Positions 33,802-42,436 of a stretch of 64,000 nucleotides of DNA are shown one piece after another (positions within the stretch are counted from its first letter, which is position 1; each line of letters starts with the position of its first letter). The stretch lies in assembly GCF_018531495.1 (NCBI RefSeq), contig NZ_JAHDTI010000015.1:186001-250000 (forward strand), read 5' to 3'. The position numbers were made by a program, and so were the translations under genes. The stretch is from Nonomuraea sediminis (lineage in GTDB: Bacteria > Actinomycetota > Actinomycetes > Streptosporangiales > Streptosporangiaceae). Under the pieces are notes generated by a model. It made no database searches, was not told the DNA's origin, and saw only the letters and a list, made by a program, of their open reading frames with translations.

Positions 33802-35367
33802 ATGATCACCGATGTCGTCATCGCGGGCGGCGGCCCGAACGGGCTGATGCTGGCCTGCGAACTGAGCCTGGCAGGGCTCCGGCCGCTCGTGCTGGAGCGG
33901 CTACCTGAGCCCAGCCAGGAACCGAAAGCGAACGGATTGCTCGGCCAGGTCGTGAAGATGCTCGACCACCGCGGGCTGCACGAAGGTCTCAGCGGCAGCC
34001 CGGAACCGCCGCAGCCGAACTCCGCGTACTTCATGTTCGGCGCGATGGGCCTGGACCTGAGCCTGCTGGAGGACAGCCCCGTCTACGCCCTGCCGGTGCC
34101 GCAGCGACGCATCGTGCAGGTCCTGCAGGAGCGAGCGATCGAGCTGGGCGTGGAAATCCGGTGGGGACACGAGGTCGTGGACCTGTCACAGGACGACGAC
34201 GCCGTCACCATCGGCATCGCGAGCCCGGACGAGGAGTACCACCTGCGGGCCCGATACCTGGTCGGTGCTGACGGAGCCCACAGCACCACGCGCAAGCTCT
34301 CCGGCATCGAATTCCGCGGCGTCACCTACGACCGCATGACCGTTCGCTCAGCGCACGCGACCGTTCCCGCGGACTGGGTCGACCCCTCGAACGGCGCGCT
34401 GAACGTGCCCGGCTACGGCGCCGTCATGCCGTTCCTGCCCCACCGCACCGAGCACGGAGGATTCTCCTACGCGCCGATGCCCGGCCATCCACCGCTGGTC
34501 AGCACCACCGAGTGGGACCAGCCCGCAACCGACGCCCCGATGAGCCTGGAGGAGTTGCGCGCGAGCATCCGCCGCGTGCTCGGCGTCGACGTCCCACTCG
34601 GGCCGCCCGACGGCCATGGGCCGCACGTGCTGCGCCGGCTGACCGGCGGCAACACCCGGGTCGCTGAACGGTTCGCCCACGGCCGGGTGTTCCTGATCGG
34701 TGACGCCGCCCACGTGTTCGCCGCCACCGGGGGCGGCCCCGGGCTCAACCTCGGCCTGCAGGACGCGATCAACCTCGGCTGGAAACTCGCCGCCGAGATC
34801 CGAGGAAGCGCTCCGCCCGGACTGCTGAACACGTACGAGACGGAGCGGCGATCGGCCGCGCAGCGCATGGTGGTGAACGCCCAGGCGCAGTCGGCGCTGA
34901 TCGCCCCCGGCAGCGACGTCACCGGACTGCGCGAACTGTTCACCGAACTGCTCCATGACCCGAACACGGTGCGGCGCCTGGCCGAACTCACCGCGGGCGC
35001 CGACGTCCGCTACGACATGGGCGAACCCGAGCCGCACCCACTGATCGGCCGCTTCGCCCCGGACCTGGAACTGCACACCCCGACCGGGCCGGTCCGGCTG
35101 GCTGAGCTGACCAGAACCGCACGCCCCCTGCTGCTCGACCTGACCGAAGGAGCATCGCTGGCGCAGGCACCTGCCCTGCGGCACAGCCAGGTCGACATCG
35201 TCACCGCGCGCCCCCAGCCCCACGCGCCCACCGCCCTGCTCCTTCGACCGGACTGCTACGTGGCCTGGGCATCTACATCACCCCAACCAGATTCCGTGGA
35301 GCTGGAAGCACTCCGGGCGGCCTTGCAGCGGTGGTTCGGCGCGCCCGCACCTGAAAGGAATCCCTGA
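33802..35367 (+). CDS. FAD-dependent aromatic hydroxylase (PgaE / rifampicin monooxygenase-like)
   Basis: 521 residues. GGGPNGLMLACEL (FAD fold), YLVGADGAHS (DG motif), FLIGDAAHVFAATGGGPGLNLGLQDA (GD motif, split: IGDAAHVF, GPGLNLGLQDA) and a C-terminal thioredoxin-like domain (about 400-515). Substrate is probably an aromatic compound or antibiotic. ATG 33802 has AAGGAG five bases upstream. The 250-bp leader between operator and start carries no gene. Under likely control of the divergent TetR. Confidence 0.87.
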   Translation: MITDVVIAGGGPNGLMLACELSLAGLRPLVLERLPEPSQEPKANGLLGQVVKMLDHRGLHEGLSGSPEPPQPNSAYFMFGAMGLDLSLLEDSPVYALPVPQRRIVQVLQERAIELGVEIRWGHEVVDLSQDDDAVTIGIASPDEEYHLRARYLVGADGAHSTTRKLSGIEFRGVTYDRMTVRSAHATVPADWVDPSNGALNVPGYGAVMPFLPHRTEHGGFSYAPMPGHPPLVSTTEWDQPATDAPMSLEELRASIRRVLGVDVPLGPPDGHGPHVLRRLTGGNTRVAERFAHGRVFLIGDAAHVFAATGGGPGLNLGLQDAINLGWKLAAEIRGSAPPGLLNTYETERRSAAQRMVVNAQAQSALIAPGSDVTGLRELFTELLHDPNTVRRLAELTAGADVRYDMGEPEPHPLIGRFAPDLELHTPTGPVRLAELTRTARPLLLDLTEGASLAQAPALRHSQVDIVTARPQPHAPTALLLRPDCYVAWASTSPQPDSVELEALRAALQRWFGAPAPERNP

Positions 35368-35492
35368 AGAGCCGTGCAGTGCCGTTCACGCGGCCTTCAT
35401 CAGGGAAGAACGGCCACTTGTGGGCTGTTCGCGAGTACGGCCGGCCTCCGTAATGCGACCCCTTCGAAGATCCATGTGGTCATGCGAAGAAG

Positions 35493-35523
35493 CGGAGACC
35501 CCGGCCCTTCGCCGGGGTCTCCG
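35493..35523. terminator. 13-bp hairpin after the hydroxylase
   Basis: CGGAGACCCCGGC and GCCGGGGTCTCCG around CCTTC. No T-run. It ends transcription of one or both convergent genes by position. Confidence 0.6.
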
Positions 35524-35526
35524 CGA

Positions 35527-35563
35527 GTGAGGGTGCTGGAAGAGATGTGAGGGTGCTGGAAGA
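35527..35563 (+). repeat. Two tandem 17-mers with 20-bp period
   Basis: GTGAGGGTGCTGGAAGA occurs at 35527-35543 and 35547-35563, directly after the hairpin. Purpose unknown. Confidence 0.7.
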
Positions 35564-35616
35564 ACCGAATCGGCAGACCTCGGCCCCCGCTCGAGGCCTA
35601 CAGGATCAGGCCTGAG

Positions 35617-36873
35617 TCACTGGCCCGGCTTCGCGCCCAGCTCGTCGACGTAGCCCATGGCCTCGTAGGTCTCCCGGAGCAGCGGCGTCGAGGCCCCTGC
35701 TTCGATGACATCGAACTCCAGGAGCTTGGCGGTCTTGTCGTCGAAGATCATGCGGTAGGTGATCTTGCCAGGCTCGCCGGCGTCGTTGGGTCCGGTGGTC
35801 TCCAGGGCGACTCCCGTACGGTTCATGCCGTCGGCCACTCCAGTCTGCGACGTCAGACCAGACGTGGAATCGGCCAGCACCTGGTAGAGGGCCGCCCTTG
35901 TGCCCGGTGTGATCGGTGCGGCCAGCAGGTCCAGGCCCGTTTGCCACATGTAGAGGGCGAGCGGGGTCGACTTGTCGCTCCGGTCCGCGTACAGGCCGTG
36001 CAGCTTCGCCTTCAGCCCCTCCTTGTCGGTCGGCAGCTTGGAGATGTTGGACCAGGTGAGGGTGGGGTTGTCGATCGAGATGATGCCCTCCGGCGCGCCT
36101 TCCTTGGTCTTCGGCTGGTCATTGCCGGAGAGGCGAGGTGAGCCGGCTTGCTTCCACTTGGCCTCGTCCTCTGGAGTCGCGAACTCGATCTTCACGTCCT
36201 GGTTCGTCACCGAGCGGCCGGTCGCGTCCTTGAGCGATCTCCAGGACTCGGCCGTGTCGCCGCGGGTCGCGGTGTATGGCAGTTTCGCCATCTTCAGTGC
36301 GCGGAACGTCTCGTCGAACTCGTTCTTGGCGGCCTTCAGCTCGGCAGGCTTGTCCTTCAGCTCCGCCTCCTTTGCCTTCCACTCAGTGAGCAGTGCTTTG
36401 ACCTTGGCCAAGTACTCATCCGGGACGTTGTCGACCATGTCGGCGGTGCGCACCCGCGAGTACCAGAACTTGCCCGACGTGATCGGCTCTTCGGCGGCCA
36501 CCTTGGCCGCCGCGAGCAGAATCGTCCGGGTGTTCGCGACGGTTCCGGTGGTCGTGGACTTCGCCCCGGCGTCCACCGAGGGCGTTCGCACCTCGGACCG
36601 CTGAGCGGCGATCGGACCGCTGGACGACGCGTCCTGCGAGACGAGCCGCGGGACGACGATCGCCGTGGCGGCGGCGAGCCCCGCCGCCGCGGCGGCCATC
36701 ACGATCAGTGGTCGGCGCTTGGTCATGGGAATCCTCTGCAGGTGTTGAGGTGTACGAGGTGACTGGAACGCACGGGCCAGATCAGCCGAGCGTCGCCGCC
36801 GATAGGCGTCTTCGGTGAGCGCGTCCGGGCGTAGCGTGGTGATCAGTTCATCGATCGGGTCTTTTTCGTTCAT
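35617..36873 (-). CDS. CU044_5270-family membrane protein partnered with ECF sigma factor
   Basis: 418 residues. Cytoplasmic N-terminus (MNEKDPIDELITTLRPDALTE start) with RRRRSADLARAF, a TM helix (about 53-73) and a large external domain with several Lys-rich helices. Its ATG overlaps the sigma stop (ATGA). The N-terminal Asp/Glu-Leu pattern and position are typical of CU044_5270 proteins. Its role is probably to hold or tune the sigma factor in response to an envelope signal (inference). Confidence 0.75.
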   Translation of the reverse strand: MNEKDPIDELITTLRPDALTEDAYRRRRSADLARAFQSPRTPQHLQRIPMTKRRPLIVMAAAAAGLAAATAIVVPRLVSQDASSSGPIAAQRSEVRTPSVDAGAKSTTTGTVANTRTILLAAAKVAAEEPITSGKFWYSRVRTADMVDNVPDEYLAKVKALLTEWKAKEAELKDKPAELKAAKNEFDETFRALKMAKLPYTATRGDTAESWRSLKDATGRSVTNQDVKIEFATPEDEAKWKQAGSPRLSGNDQPKTKEGAPEGIISIDNPTLTWSNISKLPTDKEGLKAKLHGLYADRSDKSTPLALYMWQTGLDLLAAPITPGTRAALYQVLADSTSGLTSQTGVADGMNRTGVALETTGPNDAGEPGKITYRMIFDDKTAKLLEFDVIEAGASTPLLRETYEAMGYVDELGAKPGQ

Positions 36874-37382
36874 GCCTGTCCCTGAAAGGTGAAGCGAGGC
36901 GGGAGCTTGAGCGCGTCGGCCAGGCGACGGCGTGCACGGTGCAGCCGGACGTTGTACGTGCGAGGCGAGCAGCCGGCCACCTGAGCCGCCTCCGCGGGGG
37001 CGAGGCCGTACCAGTTGGCCAGAACCACCGCCTCGATGTCCTGTTCGCTCAGGCCGGCCAGTACGGCGAGGGCCTCCTGCCGGCTGGCGACCCGCTCGGC
37101 CACGTCGCCCTCGACGAAGCTGCTCAGCCCGGCGAGCCGAGCGATCAATTCGTCACTGCGCAGGCGGCGGACACGCTGGTTGCGCAGCAGGTTTCGGGTC
37201 ACGCCGAGCAACCACGGCAACGGCGGATCGGGCAGATCGTCCAGACGCCGCCAGGCGACCAGAAAGGTCTCGCTGGTCAGGTCCTCCGCCATGGCCAACT
37301 CGGCGCGCAGCAGGGCATATCCCAGCACGTTCCGGTAATGCCGGTCGTAGAGGTTCGTGAATCGTTCTTCTGGATCGTCCAC
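36870..37382 (-). CDS. ECF-type RNA polymerase sigma factor
   Basis: 170 residues. Region 2: AEDLTSETFLVAWRRLDDLP, then LPWLLGVTRNLLRN; region 4: LSEQDIEAVVLANWYGLAPAEAA with recognition helix AGCSPRTYNVRLHRARRRL. Coupled to the membrane protein by a 4-nt overlap. The upstream region (37383-37622) holds the DevR-like box of the divergent genes. Confidence 0.87.
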   Translation of the reverse strand: MDDPEERFTNLYDRHYRNVLGYALLRAELAMAEDLTSETFLVAWRRLDDLPDPPLPWLLGVTRNLLRNQRVRRLRSDELIARLAGLSSFVEGDVAERVASRQEALAVLAGLSEQDIEAVVLANWYGLAPAEAAQVAGCSPRTYNVRLHRARRRLADALKLPPRFTFQGQA

Positions 37383-37534
37383 ACCTAGAACTGTCTCGGA
37401 GGGCCCTCCCGATTACAGGACAACCAAAAGTTCACGTCATGCCGGCACAAGCGGCGCCCGCAACAGGGGCAGAAGGCGATGTCGATGGTCGAGGCTCCGC
37501 GTCGGCAGGAACCCGTGGCCCATTGGACCAGTGA

Positions 37535-37554
37535 GTAGGGACTTTGGCCCCTGC
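37535..37554. promoter_or_regulatory. DevR/DosR-like box upstream of narG-like remnant and copD-like gene
   Basis: GTAGGGACTTTGGCCCCTGC matches the core of the mycobacterial DosR consensus TTSGGGACTWWAGTCCCSAA at about 13 of 20 positions. A second, looser dyad GGCCCATTGGACC lies at 37518-37530. About 70 bp upstream of the GTG at 37623. Confidence 0.4.
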
Positions 37555-37622
37555 CGCCGAGCATCGGTCCACCGAAAATCTGGAGCTATGTCCCCTGTAT
37601 CCCCCTTCGCCGAGGACCTCCA

Positions 37623-37823
37623 GTGACCAGAAAGCCTGAGGACGGACCTCGCATCGACACCGTTCCCGGCACGAGTCCGTTGCTCGCCGCCCGCAGGTTC
37701 TTCACCGAAGCGGAGGTGTCGGCCGACGGCCGCACCCTGCACCAGATAGACCCCAGTGCCTGGGACCGCGACCCCGCCATGACCCGCGGCGCCCACGGCG
37801 TCTTCCAGGTGAGCGCGCGATGA
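37623..37823 (+). pseudogene. Short ORF resembling the N-terminus of nitrate reductase NarG
   Basis: 66 residues. LLAARRFFTEAEVSADGRTLHQ resembles, from memory, the start of actinobacterial NarG proteins (RRFFTEAEVS part), and the following RDPAMTRGAHG could align with the RDRWSHDKVVRSTHGVN segment. No molybdopterin-binding part follows, so I read it as a truncated relic. Its stop overlaps the next ATG (ATGA), so it may now act as a coupled leader ORF. An independent small protein is possible. Confidence 0.4.
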
Positions 37824-38257
37824 CGTGGTGGTCGGTCGTCCGGTTCCTCCACGTGGTCTCCGCGGCGCTGTGGGTCGGCGGCCAGCTCACCGTCTCCCTC
37901 GTGGTGCTCCCGCTCGCCCGTCGCCTCCTGGACGCCGAGCGGCGGGCCGCGGTGCTGCGGGCAGTGGGCAAACGCTTCGGCCTGTTCACCATCGCGGTGT
38001 TCCTGCCCGTCCAGATCACGACCGGGGTGGCTATCGCCGCCCACAAGGGTGTCACCTGGGAGTCACTGGCCGAGCCCGGCTACGGGCGGATCCTCGCAGC
38101 GAAGCTCGGCCTGTTCTGCGCGGTCATGGTGGCGGCCGCGCTCCATGGCTGGGCCAGCGGCACCGGTCGGCCGGGCACTGCGAGGGTGCTGGCTGTGGCC
38201 TCCCTCGTCGGCTCGCTCGGCATCGTGCTGCTCGCCACCGCGCTGCCTGCCACATGA
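37820..38257 (+). CDS. CopD/DUF2269-like four-helix membrane protein
   Basis: 145 residues. Four TM helices; the first two hold the CopD-type opening RFLHVVSAALWVGGQL and then FGLFTIAVFLPVQITTGVAIA (His10 and Trp nearby). Possibly a haem- or copper-interacting membrane protein. Coupled by 4 nt to the narG-like ORF. A strong hairpin follows directly. Confidence 0.65.
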   Translation: MTWWSVVRFLHVVSAALWVGGQLTVSLVVLPLARRLLDAERRAAVLRAVGKRFGLFTIAVFLPVQITTGVAIAAHKGVTWESLAEPGYGRILAAKLGLFCAVMVAAALHGWASGTGRPGTARVLAVASLVGSLGIVLLATALPAT

Positions 38258-38258
38258 C

Positions 38259-38290
38259 AGGTGCCGGGGCGGTCGGCCGCCCCGGCACCT
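38259..38290 (+). terminator. 14-bp hairpin terminator after the copD-like gene
   Basis: AGGTGCCGGGGCGG and CCGCCCCGGCACCT around TCGG, two bases after the stop. Confidence 0.75.
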
Positions 38291-38339
38291 GGAGGGTCTT
38301 GGCCCTTTGCCACGCCTGTCATCTGGAGGCCGGGCTCCA

Positions 38340-38690
38340 GGGGGATCCTCTCCCAAGCGGATAGGGGCAGCAGGCCGTGCTCCTCCTTGTCGATGTGCTG
38401 GTGCAGCCGATGGAGCACTTCCAGGACCAGCGGCCAGTCCGGCGCGGTCCGGTCCACCGCGTCTCATGGATGTCGGCGTGCTCCGCGCACAGCCTGTCCA
38501 CCTCTTCGGCGAGCGTCCCATCCGCGAAGAGCCCCTGCTCCTCGGTAGCGGTGTGCGGAAACAGCTGGGCCCTGGCCTCGTCGTGCAGGCCTACGTTGAC
38601 CGACCTCCGCAGAGCTCCGGCGATCTCCTCGATCTCCACGTGTTCCTCGGTCAGCCGCCCGATCAGCGGAAATTCCCGGCACCATCGTGA
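38340..38690 (-). pseudogene. Hemerythrin (HHE) domain gene, frameshifted
   Basis: In one minus-strand frame: CREFPLIGRLTEEHVEIEEI ... FPHTATEEQGLFA ... LCAEHADIHE; in another, from about 38460: VDRTAPDWPLVLEVLHRLHQHIDKEEHGLLPL (split: DWPLVLEVL, HQHIDKEEHGLLPL). One inserted base in the CATGAGACGCGGTGG stretch would restore HEDAVDRTAPDW and all iron-ligand His/Glu positions. The N-terminal start codon is also lost. A former oxygen- or NO-sensing hemerythrin, in keeping with the neighbouring dormancy-type genes. Confidence 0.7.
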
Positions 38691-38769
38691 GTGGCTCTCT
38701 GGCCAAGGATGCGCGCTGCCACGGCGTGGCGGCAGGGCCGTACGACCTCTGTGGGGTGGCCGCGCCACG

Positions 38770-39741
38770 TCAGCAGCGCCACTGCCGCGCGTTGAGGACT
38801 TCGTGCAGGGGACGGCGTGACACGGCAGGGACCGACGGGCCGTAGCCCAGCCGCAGCACCATCTGCACATGGCCGTGTGCCCCGTCCCGCCAACCGCCGA
38901 ACCGGTCGTCCTCGAGATCCAGCGGCTGGCTGAACATCGACACCGACACACCGTGGGCGGTGGCGGTGAGCAGCACGCGCTGCAGGGCCTGCCCGGCCAC
39001 CAGCCAGTCGTGCGGACCGTCGCCGCCGGTCAGCAGGGCCGCGATCTGAGGATCGCCTTCGAAGTCGGCCACCTGCGTGCCCGTCCCGAGGCTGAAGTCG
39101 CGCATCGGCAACCCGCCGTCCCGGGGATGCGGGCCGTAGGCATCTCTCGGCACCCCGTCGTCGCGCAGGCCGTCTGCCGTCCAATGGGCCAGCTCGGCAC
39201 GGTAGGCCTCGTCACCGGACAGGTTCCGGTCGGCATCGGCGACCAGGGAGAGCACCCGGCGGGCCGCCTGGCCGCGCAGCATGGTGAGGGTCGCCCCCTC
39301 CCGGCCGGCCGCAGCGGCGAGGTCGCCGACGACCTCCGCAGGCAGCGGGTGCCCGTCGAAGGGGAAACGGTTGGTGCGCCGGTGCGGGATGGCGGCATGC
39401 AGCCGCCGCTCCTCGGGCGACGGCGACTCCCCCTGGGCAGTACGGACGACGGCGAGGAGATCGGGCGCGGAGCGCGGAGCAGGCAACGTCAGGACACGGG
39501 CCTCGTATCCGGTCATCCTGATGGCCAGCCTCATGTTGAACAGCGCCGCTCCACAGCTCACGCCGAGGCTACGCCCGAGGGGGTCCGCGACCTTCAGGCG
39601 CCGGCGAAGGTCGGCATACACGGACACGCTGTCCTTGAGGTGGTAGAACAGCCACGGCTGGGTGTTGTGCACCGAAGGCGCGGCGATCGCGGCCTCGATG
39701 ACCCGGCGCACGCCGGCCCGGGTGGCGAAGGGCTTGGTCAC
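38770..39741 (-). CDS. Acg-family FMN-binding nitroreductase-like protein
   Basis: 323 residues. Two nitroreductase half-domains: AAIAAPSVHNTQPWLFY at the N-terminus (SVHNTQPW), HRRTNRFPFDG in the middle, VLRLGYGPSVPAVSRRPL at the end. In Mycobacterium tuberculosis Acg (Rv2032) is DosR-controlled and binds FMN without classical nitroreductase activity. GTG start 39741. A good DevR/DosR-like box lies 34-53 bp upstream. Confidence 0.83.
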   Translation of the reverse strand: MTKPFATRAGVRRVIEAAIAAPSVHNTQPWLFYHLKDSVSVYADLRRRLKVADPLGRSLGVSCGAALFNMRLAIRMTGYEARVLTLPAPRSAPDLLAVVRTAQGESPSPEERRLHAAIPHRRTNRFPFDGHPLPAEVVGDLAAAAGREGATLTMLRGQAARRVLSLVADADRNLSGDEAYRAELAHWTADGLRDDGVPRDAYGPHPRDGGLPMRDFSLGTGTQVADFEGDPQIAALLTGGDGPHDWLVAGQALQRVLLTATAHGVSVSMFSQPLDLEDDRFGGWRDGAHGHVQMVLRLGYGPSVPAVSRRPLHEVLNARQWRC

Positions 39742-39774
39742 CCTTCGAGCCTCGCGCCACGCCCCCGGTTCGGG

Positions 39775-39794
39775 CGAAGGTCTTTAGTCCCGAA
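39775..39794 (-). promoter_or_regulatory. DevR/DosR-like box upstream of acg-like gene
   Basis: Minus strand TTCGGGACTAAAGACCTTCG matches TTSGGGACTWWAGTCCCSAA at 15 of 20 positions, including the first 13 in a row. Position 34-53 bp before the start suits an activator near the -35 region. Confidence 0.65.
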
Positions 39795-39925
39795 AAGTAC
39801 GACCATTCGTCACAGGATGCCCCGGCAGGCCGAACAGCTGCTTGCGATTCTTCCCCCGGCCGAGGTGAACACCTCAGCCTTCGGCTACAGCGAAGCCCAG
39901 CTCCGCTTCCATGCCGGCAGCGCCC

Positions 39926-40388
39926 TCACGCATCTGGGCAGAGGCGATGAAGCCTGGCTGCCGCGCGGACATCAACCACCCTCGCGCGGCCGTCCGCCAA
40001 CCGTGCGAAGTAGTCGGGCGCGTGACGGCGAGCCACACCATCACGCCAGTGCAGCCAGAACGGCTGCGAGCTGCGGATTGAAGTCCAGCAGGATCAGCCG
40101 GTCCCGCTCCAGCCATGATTCGTAACCGACGTGGTCGCGGGTTGTCGCTGACCAGTACCAGCCGGCGAAACCCCGGCCGCCCTTGGCCCAGCGGAACCCC
40201 CGCACAGGCGGCACATGCTCGAACGGGGTCCTCCAGCCGTCGCCCAATCGGGTCCGCAGTTGCCGCTCGCCATCGAAGAAGTCCAGGTCAAAGGCACTGA
40301 GCGCGGGCTCGCCGTACGCACGTGCCAGTTCCGGTGCGCCGACCAGGCAAGTGACAGAACCGCTGAGACCAGCCGCGGTGGAATCTCA
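39926..40388 (-). pseudogene. TnsA-like transposon endonuclease relic
   Basis: Minus-strand pieces: FDLDFFDGERQLRTRLGDGW, GFAGWYWSATTRDHVGYESWLERDRLILLDF (ATTRDHVGYESWLERD is the signature) and, after a frame change near 40075, WRDGVARRHAPDYFARLADG with VVDVRAAARL. These match the order of actinobacterial TnsA-like heteromeric transposase endonucleases. There is no start codon at the N-terminus (TGA upstream) and the part around FWLHW is missing. No TnsB or TnsC genes are nearby. Confidence 0.65.
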
Positions 40389-40539
40389 TCGATCTTGTCA
40401 GTTTTCCGAGTCAACACCGTCTCATCGGAGCGTGGCGTGGCCGCCGAACGGGCGCTCCAACGCGCACTATGCGGCATGAGCGGAGGTCGTCCGGCGGTGT
40501 CCTACCGAAGCGTGGTCCCTCTCGAACGTTATGTGACAC

Positions 40540-41841
40540 CTACGGCTTGGCCGACGAGGTGATCGGCGATCCGGCCGGGGCTGCGGAGTCCGGCACCCCC
40601 GCGTAGTCGGGCAGTTCGACGCCGTTGATCGCGCGCCCGACCAGCTCGGCGAACCATTCGCCGGCGAAATCGGGGCTCGGCTCGGCGTCTGGCCCGGGGA
40701 CCTCGCGGCTGCGGGCGTTCAACCGGCCGATCTCCTGGTTGGCCTCGACGAACGAGCGCATCCGCGCCTCGTAGCGGGCGAACCCGGCGTCGGGGTCCCA
40801 TCCGGCGGCGGCCAGCTCTCCGGCCAGCAGGTAGGCGCCGACCAGGGCCAGCCCGGTGCCCTGCCCGGACATCGGCGAGGAGCTGAACGCCGCGTCCCCG
40901 AGCAGCCCCACCCGTCCACTCGACCAGCGGTCCATCACCACCTGGGCGACCTGGTCGAGGTAGAAGTCCGGGGTGTCGTCCAGGTGCGCGAGGATGTCCG
41001 GGGTCAACCAGCCCAGGCCCGCCATCCGCTCACGCAGCAGGACCTTCTGGGCCGCGACGTCACGGTAGTCGACGTCGAAGTCGGCCGAGGCGAAGGAGAA
41101 TATGGCCATCGCCCGGGTGGCGTCCTGGATGGGCCGCAGGAGGGCGGAGCGCCCGGACTCCTGGTCCTGGTACTCGAGCAGCCAGCGGTCCAGCCCGAAC
41201 TCGTTGGGCACACTGTAGAAGGCCAGCACGTGCCCGAGGTGGCGGAGGAACCGCTCATGCGGCCCGAAGACCATCGCTCGCAGCGCCGAGTGCAACCCGT
41301 CGGCCCCGACCACCAGGTCGAAGCGCCGCCGGTTGCCGCCCGCGAAGTCCACGTCGACCCCGTCCGCGTCCTGGGCGAGCCCGGCGATTCGGTCGCCGAA
41401 GACGTACTCGACGCCGTCGCGGGTGTCGTCGTAGAGCACCTGGGACAGGTCCCCGCGCAGGATCTCGATGTCCGCGATGAACCCGTCGCCACCGTCGTCG
41501 TCGGCACGGAAGGTCTCCAGCACTTGCCCGTCCGCGTCCACGGTGTGCGCGCCGGCGGTGTCGGTGCACGCCGCACGCACCGCCGCGTCCAGCCCCATGC
41601 GCCCGATGACCTCCTTGGCGACCCCGCGCGCGTCCACCGCCTGCCCGCCGGGACGCAGCTCGGGAGCCCGCTCCACCACGGTCACCTCGGCCCCCCACCG
41701 GCGCAGCCAGTGGGCCAGCGCGGGTCCCGCGATGCTCGCCCCCGCCACCAACACCCTGGGACCGCTCACCCGCGTCCCCTGCCCGCCAGTCCGGATGGGG
41801 TGCTCCTGCTTGGAGTCGTCGACGCTCATCACTGCCTCCAT
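40540..41841 (-). CDS. FAD-dependent monooxygenase, paralogue of the 6956 gene
   Basis: 433 residues. VLVAGASIAGPALAHWLRR (FAD fold), LVVGADGLHSALR (DG motif), VGLLGDAAFSSSPMSGQGTG (GD motif). Same family and opening motif as the gene at 6956-8167 but clearly diverged. ATG 41841 has GGAGG six bases upstream; ATG 41829 (MSVDDSKQ) also has GGAGG and is a possible internal start. No regulator is adjacent; the 600 bp upstream carry no gene. Confidence 0.85.
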   Translation of the reverse strand: MEAVMSVDDSKQEHPIRTGGQGTRVSGPRVLVAGASIAGPALAHWLRRWGAEVTVVERAPELRPGGQAVDARGVAKEVIGRMGLDAAVRAACTDTAGAHTVDADGQVLETFRADDDGGDGFIADIEILRGDLSQVLYDDTRDGVEYVFGDRIAGLAQDADGVDVDFAGGNRRRFDLVVGADGLHSALRAMVFGPHERFLRHLGHVLAFYSVPNEFGLDRWLLEYQDQESGRSALLRPIQDATRAMAIFSFASADFDVDYRDVAAQKVLLRERMAGLGWLTPDILAHLDDTPDFYLDQVAQVVMDRWSSGRVGLLGDAAFSSSPMSGQGTGLALVGAYLLAGELAAAGWDPDAGFARYEARMRSFVEANQEIGRLNARSREVPGPDAEPSPDFAGEWFAELVGRAINGVELPDYAGVPDSAAPAGSPITSSAKP

Positions 41842-42332
41842 GTGCTTCCTCCCGCGCTGGGACGTTCCCAGCACAGGCCCACCGCTGTCGGTGTGTCCAG
41901 CCGTATCGACCACGGATCCGCACAGAACTCATCGGCACGACCCGAAATCGCGTCCACGCTCCCGCAAACACCCTGAACTCGGCAGGTGCGTGCGACGGGC
42001 ATGGTCATGATCGCGCCTCGGCCTCGGCAGACATTGATGAGAAACGCCAACTCCGATGACGCCCACATCAGCCCAGACTGGTGCAAACCAGGCGAACCAG
42101 GCCGCCGCCTGAGAATTCGCCAGATCTGCGCGCAACACAGTGAGACGCGAAAGGACCAGTGAGAACGGACATCAAGCCCCAGCAGTCACTCCACCTTCGG
42201 TGAGACACCGTAGTCGTGATCAATCTTCGATGACAATGCTCAGTCTTCACTGCGACAGAACAACCCTGAAACAACATCTCGATGATCAGACGGGGTCCCG
42301 TCAACTTCGGTCCAGCCGTTTCAAGAACGGCC
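41842..42332. other. Non-coding region with one type-2 repeat copy
   Basis: No frame in this stretch has recognisable protein character. The right part (about 42262-42332) is a copy of the CCTGAAAC...CCGTCAACTTC(A/G)GTCCAGCCG repeat also found near 44.0 and 57.9 kb. Confidence 0.5.
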
Positions 42333-42412
42333 CTGGGTGGGGTGTTCACGAGAGCCAATCACCTCGCGGAATGGAAGATCGCCTCCCGCGTGAAGGTTGA
42401 TCGTTTCCCAGC
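42333..42412 (+). repeat. Interspersed repeat type 1, copy A
   Basis: Begins CCTGGGTGGGGTGTTCACGA, then AAGATCGCCTCCCG and TGATCGTTTCCCAG near the end. The same ordered blocks occur at 46113, 55335 and 60805. Each copy follows an end-of-gene hairpin or repeat and ends in two GATCG(C/T)(T/C)(T/C)CCC motifs about 25 bp apart. Confidence 0.75.
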
Positions 42413-42436
42413 GCCGCCTGCGCCACGGTGGATGCG

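Noticed and set aside
37623..37823. Functional nitrate reductase locus
   Set aside because: Only a short N-terminal resemblance; no narH, narJ, narI or molybdopterin-binding sequence follows.
38869..40125. 418-residue plus-strand frame
   Set aside because: Antisense to the Acg-like gene, which has clear nitroreductase motifs and a regulatory box.
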